DNA from: JBMFVE01 sp049966155
GTDB taxonomy: Bacteria; Bacteroidota; Ignavibacteria; Kryptoniales; JAKASW01
Assembly: GCA_049966155.1 (NCBI GenBank)
Contig: JBMFVE010000003.1
Location: 124,001-188,000, forward strand
DNA length: 64,000 nt
Direction: 5' to 3'
This document shows, piece after piece, positions 58,073 through 64,000 of the stretch; position 1 is the first letter of the stretch; the number at the start of each line of letters is the position of its first letter. The position numbers were made by a program, and so were the translations under genes. The notes under the pieces were generated by a model. It saw only the letters and a list, made by a program, of their open reading frames with translations, did no database searches and was not told the origin of the DNA.

Positions 58073-58567
58073 ATGGTGAATGAGTTTATAAGGCACCTGT
58101 TAACTGCAATGCTGATAGGTATTTTAAGCGCAGGAAATGCTTTTGGTCAAATTTCAGGAAATCCTGTAACAGTGGAAGTAATTCCGATTCAAAGTTTAAA
58201 TTTTGGCGACCTTATAGCTGGAGTAAAAAAACACATATCATACCTTGATCTGGCAAGTTCTGGACAGTTTGAAGTAAGAGTTACATCCGGCACATCCCTT
58301 TTTATTCTTGGTTTCATAATGTCTCCTGTTAGTTTGACTGGCCCACAGGGGGCAATTCTTCCCCTCTCCTATACAGGAAGTGATGGTTATTATAATTTAC
58401 AGCCGAAGGTAACAGGTGGTACTAAGTTTAATCCGTTAGTTTATTCCTTTTTCCCGGAACCAGGGCACAAATATTATTTTTATATCGGTGGAACAGCAAA
58501 CCCATCGCAAACTCAGCGCTCAGGGGCATATAGCGGACTGATTATGATCCAGGTTGTTTACATCTAA
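58073..58567 (+). CDS. Fibre subunit-like protein 4 (divergent)
   Basis: 164 residues from ATG 58073 with AGGA upstream. Signal peptide ends NAFGQ. Mature part has VEVIPIQSLNFGDLIAG and the end GAYSGLIMIQVVYI, so the family strand is kept, but the middle is distinct (SYLDLASSGQFEVRV, PEPGHKYYFYIGG). The most divergent of the four; it might be a tip or an anchoring subunit. Confidence 0.7.
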   Translation: MVNEFIRHLLTAMLIGILSAGNAFGQISGNPVTVEVIPIQSLNFGDLIAGVKKHISYLDLASSGQFEVRVTSGTSLFILGFIMSPVSLTGPQGAILPLSYTGSDGYYNLQPKVTGGTKFNPLVYSFFPEPGHKYYFYIGGTANPSQTQRSGAYSGLIMIQVVYI

Positions 58568-58587
58568 TTGTAGCAAAGGTGATACGT

Positions 58588-59415
58588 ATGAAAAGGGTTA
58601 AAAAGTTTGTTTTATTCATCTTAATGGCATTAGTTGCGGATGGATACGCACAGGTAATTGTTGCACCGACTATTTTATACATGAGCGATAAAGATCGATT
58701 TGGGACATTTATAGTGATGAACCGCTCGACTACCCCGCAGGAGATTTCAATATATTTTAAATTTGGATACCCCAGTTCTGATTCCCTTGGCAATCTCTTT
58801 ATGCAGTATGGTGATTCAGCAGCTGCTCAAAAATACTCATGTGCCAATTGGGTTCGAGGATTTCCAAGGCAGTTTATCATTAACCCCGGACAGCAGCAAA
58901 TTGTCCGTTTAACCGTCACTCCGCCACCCGATCTCCCTGATGGAATGTACTGGACACGGCTTGTCACCCGTTCATCCCCCCAGCAGAAAAAAATAGATAC
59001 AATAAGAGCCGGAGTAACTGCAAATATAACTTTTGTGCTGGAACAAGTTACAACTGTTATTTACGAAAAAGGCGGATTGAATACCAGCGTTACACTTTCT
59101 GATATCAGGGTTCAGCAGGACACAGCTAATCTGAAAATCCTTTTTAAACTTAATCGCGGTGGGAACGCAGCTTTTTTAGGGGAAGCAAACCTGAAAATTT
59201 TGGACGCTGCAGGGAATAATGTTTACTCTGATAAACAGTTAATAGCTGCGTACTTTGATATGATGCTTAAGTTCGACGTACCTCTTTCGAAATTAATAAG
59301 TGGTGCCAGGTACACTGCAGAGCTTGATATAGATTCAGATCGTACTGATGTGCCGCCTGAGAACGCTGTTAGAATTGCTCCAATACACAAGGATATCAGT
59401 TTCATCGTCAGGTAA
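58588..59415 (+). CDS. PapD-like periplasmic chaperone
   Basis: 275 residues. Signal peptide ends GYAQ. The first domain starts VIVAPTILYMSDKDRFGTF, then NRSTTPQEISIYFKFG, a block FIINPGQQQIVRLTVTPP and LPDGMYWTRLVTRSS, the order seen in pilus chaperones of the archaic type; a second Ig-like domain follows. It would hold subunits in the periplasm and hand them to the usher. AAAGGTG lies before ATG 58588; GTG 58579 is also in frame. Confidence 0.78.
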   Translation: MKRVKKFVLFILMALVADGYAQVIVAPTILYMSDKDRFGTFIVMNRSTTPQEISIYFKFGYPSSDSLGNLFMQYGDSAAAQKYSCANWVRGFPRQFIINPGQQQIVRLTVTPPPDLPDGMYWTRLVTRSSPQQKKIDTIRAGVTANITFVLEQVTTVIYEKGGLNTSVTLSDIRVQQDTANLKILFKLNRGGNAAFLGEANLKILDAAGNNVYSDKQLIAAYFDMMLKFDVPLSKLISGARYTAELDIDSDRTDVPPENAVRIAPIHKDISFIVR

Positions 59416-59432
59416 ATATTTAGAGATAAGTG

Positions 59433-59461
59433 TTCATGTAACAACTTTTCCCCCGTACAAT
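59433..59461 (+). promoter_or_regulatory. Possible sigma-70 promoter before the usher gene
   Basis: TACAAT (59456-59461) is a good -10 element; the best -35 at 17 bases upstream is TTCATG (59433-59438), a weak match. Initiation would be near 59468, exactly where the structured leader starts. Confidence 0.4.
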
Positions 59462-59661
59462 GCGAACCGAGTAAGTTGCAATGAGGTGACGCAACCTGGC
59501 TAGAACTTGGGAGCCCTTAAGGCCTGAAGCAGCTCTCAGAGCTTGCGCTCTCTGCCGGGTAAGTCCACTAAATAAACAAGCGCACTTTTTAAATAAGGCG
59601 GAGAGATTTTTAAAATACCGTTCCTTGTTTTGGATAAGGCAATTTTCTTATTATTTGAAAA
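59462..59661 (+). ncRNA. Structured leader RNA candidate of the usher gene
   Basis: Bases 59475-59479 (GTTGC) pair with 59491-59495 (GCAAC); 59509-59514 with 59532-59537 (one G-T); 59538-59542 (AGAGC) with 59547-59551 (GCTCT) around a TTGC tetraloop, directly stacked on the previous stem. The G/C-richness contrasts with the A/T-rich surroundings. No T-tract or known riboswitch core (c-di-GMP, SAM, cobalamin, TPP) was recognised. It ends about 90 bases before the usher start. Could be a regulatory leader or a small RNA. Confidence 0.45.
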
Positions 59662-62600
59662 TTGATACAGCTGAAACCATTACTACGATTCATCGCAATT
59701 ATTTTGTTTGCTCTCGTATTGTCAGGATCGGCTGATGCTCAGGAAATTGGGGCCCCATCCACAATTCAGGATGTTTATCTTTCTTTTAACTTTTCCAATC
59801 TTGTCAACACAATTATTACAGCTAAGTATTATAATGATTCTGTTTATCTTCCAATAGGGGCAATTTTCAAGCAGCTTAGAATTAACTACATCATTGATCC
59901 GCAGAAAAAGACGATTTCTGGATTTTTCATTAAGCCTTCAAACAAATATGACATAGACTTTGCAAAACGGATTAGCCATTTCGATGGAAGAGAGACTACT
60001 ATCGACTCATCTATTTTCCTTGTCGCAGGTTTGGAATTTTATCTGACACCTGTGGCTTTTAAGAAAATTTTTAATCTGGATTTTACCGTCGACATGAACA
60101 ATCTTTCTTTATATCTTCAAACGGAGCAAAAGCTTCCTGTAGTTGAAGACTACGAACGAAGTGTACAGCGCCAGTTTCTCACAATGGGCCCAAATCCTCT
60201 GATTCAACAGGCACCGCTTCGATTTCCCCGTCATAGGGCATTGTTTGATGGCGGTGTAATTGACTATTCGCTCACAGGATACAGAAACGCAGGTCAAAAT
60301 TCATTTTCATACGGTTTTGATGCTGGTGCGGAACTGCTTGGTGGTGATCTGGAAGGGAGTATTAGTGGAACCTATTCGGGTCAAAAATCACTGATATACG
60401 CTCAGGATATTCACTGGCGTTATGTAGTTGATTCATCAAGGTATGTCACAGCACTGTCCCTGGGTAACCTGTCATCCAATGGTTTAAATCAATATGGCTT
60501 TCGTGGGATTCAAATCACAAATATTCCCGTTTATCTTCGGACAGTTTTCGGGAATTATGCCTTTAACGTTAAGACAAATCCTAACTGGGATGTGGAGTTA
60601 TATCAAAATGGACAATTAATTGGATACTCAAAGGCAGATGCATTTGGAAATGTCCGTTTTTCCATTCCTCTCGTTTATGGAAGTTCTTTTCTTGATATGA
60701 AGATTTACGGCCCCTCCGGGGAATTCAGGGAAGAAGAAAGGAGGATTCAGATACCATACTCATTTTTGCCTCATGGTGAAGTTAATTATGCAATTAACAT
60801 TGGCAAATTGAACAGTGTCAACAACGATTTAATTCAAGCAAATGTTGCAGTTGGTCTGACAGATTGGTTGACAAATAAGGTTGGAATTGATTATCTTAAC
60901 AGTCCCTTTTATAACAAACCGATTGCTTATAATTCGTTATCATTGAGAATAGGTACTTCATACCTTTTAAACTTTGATGCCGCACCCGCATACTTATATA
61001 GGGCGGTATTTAGTGGACTTTACCCATCACTTGCTAATTTCGATATCAGTTACGCTTCCTACAGAGAAAATCAGCTTTACAATCCGGGTCAACTTATGCG
61101 GTCATCTCAGGTGGATGGCTATATTCCGTTTGCCTTTGCCGGTGGAAACTTTGGAATTAGGGCAAACGGAAGTATGCAGGAATACTTATCAGGGGCAAAA
61201 ACCTATAGCTATTCCGCTGATGCGAATTTTGGAGTGGCAAGTATGAACATCTCAATCGGTTATCTTGGCTCCCATCTGGATTACGGCGCTGGCTCTGCAA
61301 CGACAGGATCTACAATTAATGTAGGCTTGCTTTATTCACTTTTCTTCAGTCATGGTTTTTTTTCGTTTTTAAACGGCTCTTTAGCTTCGACATTTTTGAG
61401 ATACAATTTACAGAGCAAAGCGGTCGATAATATTCAATTCCAGTTTTCCAGGAGCATATTTTCTTATTTTAGATTTCAGCTCACCGCTCAAAGGGATTTC
61501 TTTAACAACCTTACAACATTTGGTGCACAAATTATAGCCGACCTGCCGTGGACACGTTCTACCACAATGGCTCAATCACAATCAAATCAATATTTCTACT
61601 CTCAAAACTTTAGTGGATCGATTGGGTTTGACAGCTATTACCATCAACTGTTGTTGACTGAGCTTGGATGGGTTGGTAATTCCGCAGCCACGTTCAGGTC
61701 ATTCGTTGATGAGAATGGAAATGGGAGATATGATAAGGGGGAAGAAATTATAAAGGATGCTCCGGTTACATTAAGACAGGCGTCATATACTCAGCAGTAT
61801 TCAACAGGACTCGTCAGGGACTGGAATCTCCTACCATACACCAGGTACAGCGCTGATGTTCAGGCTTCAGTAGTTAGAAATCCGCTCTGGATACCGGAGC
61901 TTACGTCATTTTCATTCGTAACTGATCCAAATGTATATAAGCCAATCGATGTGCCTTTCTTCGTCGGGGGCGTGGTCGATGGTATGGTTGTAGCGTCTGA
62001 TCGGGGTACTGAAAATGTCATACCTGGTCTTTCACTCGAAATAAAATCATCCACTGGACAATTTAATAAAAGCATTGCAGTATTTAGCGATGGGAGTTTT
62101 TATTATATGGGATTGCCCCCAGGTGGATACGTGGCCTACATAGATTCTTCTCAACTGTCTATTTTAAATATGGTCTCTCAACCGCAACTTCTTTCGTTTG
62201 TTATAAAACCCACAAAGCAAGGTGACTATGTGTCAGGATTAAAGATAAAGTTAATTCCAAAGCAGGGATTTCTGCGCGGTGAGCAGGTAACTCCTGCTGA
62301 ATCTCTGGCTACAGGATCGGAGGTTGCCGGTAAATCGGTGCACCGCCAAATTGTTCCAGCCAGATATTTTGTACAGGTTGGAGCATTTACATCAATGGAA
62401 AAGGCGCAGAAATTTGCAGAAAGGATAGATGAAAACATCCCTTACAAGCTTCACATTTCACATGACAAATTCTCAGGATTGTATATTGTTCATCTGGACA
62501 CTGTCTCTTCTAAAATTGTAGCATTTGAGCAGCTTGGAAAGATGATTTACGCTTACAGGATTAACGACGCATTTATTGCCGGGGCGCCACCAATCGGAAT

Positions 62601-63108
62601 CAAGCGCATGTTTCGAATCCAGTTGGGTGCGTTTGGGGCATTTTCTGATGCGAGAAAATTTGCAGATGATGCTCTTGGTCAAATACGGCAGATTAAAGGG
62701 ATGGAGAGGACAACTATTGATATATCATTTAAGAGAGCTGCCGGTATGTTCAGTGTTCAATGCTGTGATTTCCCGGAAAGAAGTACAGCCGAATTTTACC
62801 TGAGCAAGCTCAGACAGATCAGAATTTTCAAGAATGCGTTCGTTGTCCTTGGAATAGCTGAACCTTTAGAAAAGTTCAAAGCTGTCCAGATTGGTGCTTA
62901 TGGTGATTTTAAATTGGCGCAGTCTTTTGCAAAACGGGTCTACGATCAAACAGGATTAGTGTCTCTCGTTAGTTTTGACAACATAAAGGGAGAGTTTCGT
63001 GTCTTTACGCTCCCTGATTCAACGAGTGCTGATTTTCTAAAATCATTTGAAAAATTTAAAGCAATGTTTTCGGATAAGAAGCTCCAGGAAATAACAGTTC
63101 CATTTTAA
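59662..63108 (+). CDS. Usher-like outer membrane protein with three C-terminal SPOR repeats
   Basis: 1148 residues. Signal peptide ends ADAQ. An N-terminal beta-rich domain (SVYLPIGAIFKQLRINYII) is followed by a barrel with the usher-type segment NWDVELYQNGQLIGYSKADAFG and GPSGEFREEERRIQIPYSFLP. Near residue 678 FVDENGNGRYDKGEEI matches the carboxypeptidase-like linker of ushers. From about 900 three SPOR domains follow: YFVQVGAF (900-975), FRIQLGAF (982-1065), FKAVQIGAY (1070-1148). SPOR domains bind glycan strands of peptidoglycan lacking stem peptides. The start is TTG 59662, with no clear ribosome site. It belongs with the chaperone and subunits upstream. Confidence 0.8.
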   Translation: MIQLKPLLRFIAIILFALVLSGSADAQEIGAPSTIQDVYLSFNFSNLVNTIITAKYYNDSVYLPIGAIFKQLRINYIIDPQKKTISGFFIKPSNKYDIDFAKRISHFDGRETTIDSSIFLVAGLEFYLTPVAFKKIFNLDFTVDMNNLSLYLQTEQKLPVVEDYERSVQRQFLTMGPNPLIQQAPLRFPRHRALFDGGVIDYSLTGYRNAGQNSFSYGFDAGAELLGGDLEGSISGTYSGQKSLIYAQDIHWRYVVDSSRYVTALSLGNLSSNGLNQYGFRGIQITNIPVYLRTVFGNYAFNVKTNPNWDVELYQNGQLIGYSKADAFGNVRFSIPLVYGSSFLDMKIYGPSGEFREEERRIQIPYSFLPHGEVNYAINIGKLNSVNNDLIQANVAVGLTDWLTNKVGIDYLNSPFYNKPIAYNSLSLRIGTSYLLNFDAAPAYLYRAVFSGLYPSLANFDISYASYRENQLYNPGQLMRSSQVDGYIPFAFAGGNFGIRANGSMQEYLSGAKTYSYSADANFGVASMNISIGYLGSHLDYGAGSATTGSTINVGLLYSLFFSHGFFSFLNGSLASTFLRYNLQSKAVDNIQFQFSRSIFSYFRFQLTAQRDFFNNLTTFGAQIIADLPWTRSTTMAQSQSNQYFYSQNFSGSIGFDSYYHQLLLTELGWVGNSAATFRSFVDENGNGRYDKGEEIIKDAPVTLRQASYTQQYSTGLVRDWNLLPYTRYSADVQASVVRNPLWIPELTSFSFVTDPNVYKPIDVPFFVGGVVDGMVVASDRGTENVIPGLSLEIKSSTGQFNKSIAVFSDGSFYYMGLPPGGYVAYIDSSQLSILNMVSQPQLLSFVIKPTKQGDYVSGLKIKLIPKQGFLRGEQVTPAESLATGSEVAGKSVHRQIVPARYFVQVGAFTSMEKAQKFAERIDENIPYKLHISHDKFSGLYIVHLDTVSSKIVAFEQLGKMIYAYRINDAFIAGAPPIGIKRMFRIQLGAFGAFSDARKFADDALGQIRQIKGMERTTIDISFKRAAGMFSVQCCDFPERSTAEFYLSKLRQIRIFKNAFVVLGIAEPLEKFKAVQIGAYGDFKLAQSFAKRVYDQTGLVSLVSFDNIKGEFRVFTLPDSTSADFLKSFEKFKAMFSDKKLQEITVPF

Positions 63109-63220
63109 ATGGAGTTATTTGAATTCAATTCTCAACGGGATAAATTAGTTATACTTCTTTATCCTCTGTAGTTTTTCAATGTTAGTGGCAGGATATTAAT
63201 AAAAGGAGAGAAAGGCAGAA

Positions 63221-64000
63221 ATGACTCTAAGCCAATTAGCCAGGTCAATTGCAGAATCGCCGACTTTAAAGTTAAACGAGGAAACACGTTTACTTCGTGA
63301 AAGAGGAGAGGCAGTTGTCCATCTTGGAATAGGTGAGCCCAAAAACAAGGCACCAATTAATGCACTTCTCAGTGCAGCAGCGAGGCTGAATAGTGCTGAT
63401 ATTAAATATTCACCAACTGATGGTATCCCTTCTCTGAAAAAAGCAATCATAAGGTACACTGAGGAAAATTATGATAGGGTTGTGGCACCAGAAAATGTAA
63501 TTGTTTCAGCAGGGGCGAAGCAATCCATCTTTAACATTTTGTACTCAATTTTAAATCCCCAGGAAGAAGTTATAATTCTTGCTCCTTATTGGGTAAGCTA
63601 CCCTGAAATGGTGAAAATGGTATATGGGATTCCAGTAATAGTTACTCCAGAGGATGGGACTGTGTATCCCCGAATGGAAGATATTTTAAAAAATGTCACT
63701 TCTTATACCAAAGCTATAATTATTAACAGTCCAAACAATCCATCAGGTGTACTGTATCCAGAAAGCTTTATTGCCGAAGTCATTGAGTTTTGTGAGAAGA
63801 AGGGAATTTATCTCATTATGGATGATATTTATCATAAGCTTGTTTTTGACGGGAAAGTTGCCCCATCTTGTTACAAATATACAAAAAATGATATAGAAAC
63901 TACTCATGTTATAGTTGTCAATGGTGTTTCTAAACTTTATGGGATGACCGGTTTTAGAATTGGATGGGCAATTGCCAACCGTGAGCTTGTACGGGTTATG
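63221..64000 (+). CDS. Class I aminotransferase, 3' end cut off by the window
   Basis: First 260 residues of a fold-type I PLP enzyme. N-terminal MTLSQLARSIAESPTLKLNE, substrate loop VVHLGIGEPKNKAP, NSPNNPSG, and the PLP lysine in VNGVSKLYGMTGFRIGWA. Similar to aspartate aminotransferases of subgroup Ib. AAAAGGAGAG lies before the ATG. The frame is open to the last base; the stop lies outside. Confidence 0.9.
   Translation, partial: MTLSQLARSIAESPTLKLNEETRLLRERGEAVVHLGIGEPKNKAPINALLSAAARLNSADIKYSPTDGIPSLKKAIIRYTEENYDRVVAPENVIVSAGAKQSIFNILYSILNPQEEVIILAPYWVSYPEMVKMVYGIPVIVTPEDGTVYPRMEDILKNVTSYTKAIIINSPNNPSGVLYPESFIAEVIEFCEKKGIYLIMDDIYHKLVFDGKVAPSCYKYTKNDIETTHVIVVNGVSKLYGMTGFRIGWAIANRELVRVM

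Noticed and set aside
59462..59600. c-di-GMP (GEMM) or cobalamin riboswitch
   Set aside because: It would suit a surface-fibre locus, but the conserved cores of these classes are not present, only loose similarity of short words.

Overview
The window comes from a Gram-negative bacterium with a lipid-modifying, oxygen-using metabolism, most likely of the Fibrobacterota-Chlorobiota-Bacteroidota (FCB) group and perhaps close to Ignavibacteria or a related lineage. This rests on gene content: an Omp85 barrel protein, DUF4402 secreted subunits, a BatA-like membrane protein, an SDR-type L-threonine dehydrogenase of Flavobacteria type, and a large N-terminal-signal barrel-like surface protein. Many genes have clear AGGAG ribosome sites, and GTG and TTG starts are common, which is unlike typical Bacteroidia. 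The placement is inference; no rRNA gene is in the window. Of about 57 genes only two are on the minus strand (33.0-33.4 kb). I see no tRNA, rRNA, CRISPR array, transposase or phage gene.

Layout. 0-0.2 kb: part of a structured RNA candidate ending in a strong terminator. 0.2-4.0 kb: small membrane protein, M23 peptidase, DUF2795 protein, Omp85 protein. 4.0-13.0 kb: housekeeping (DNA polymerase III delta prime, RicT/PSP1, metG, D-2-hydroxyacid dehydrogenase, M24 peptidase, radA, SemiSWEET, ITP/XTP pyrophosphatase). 13.2-19.3 kb: acyl-ACP desaturase, purF, pgsA, ftsY, mutL. 19.4-24.0 kb: nuoABCDEF, only the first six complex I genes. 24.1-30.8 kb: YgfZ, free-methionine sulfoxide reductase, SDR, LOG protein, SirB1-like transglutaminase fold, cobalamin adenosyltransferase, BatA-like protein. 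30.8-38.1 kb: hflX, SpoU methylase, thrB, der, an ABC exporter. 38.3-46.5 kb: threonine dehydrogenase, sucC, gatB, tpiA and a 1178-residue surface protein. 46.6-56.0 kb: ArsR-DoxX, FAH, ParA-like ATPase, valS, aspS, GH31 glucosidase.

56.3-63.1 kb is the most unusual part. A perfect sigma-54 promoter precedes four tandem DUF4402-type secreted subunits, a PapD-like chaperone, a structured leader RNA, and an usher-like outer membrane protein that carries three C-terminal SPOR (peptidoglycan-binding) repeats. Together they look like a chaperone/usher surface-fibre system whose usher is tied to the cell wall, an architecture I do not know from described systems. A terminator-like hairpin sits between the first and second subunit, inside the second signal peptide, and could set the ratio of major to minor subunits. 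The window ends inside a class I aminotransferase gene.

Other points of note: homoserine kinase appears to start at a CTG codon behind a perfect ribosome site; a perfect 13-bp inverted repeat follows nuoF; MutL keeps all endonuclease motifs, fitting a MutH-independent repair system.
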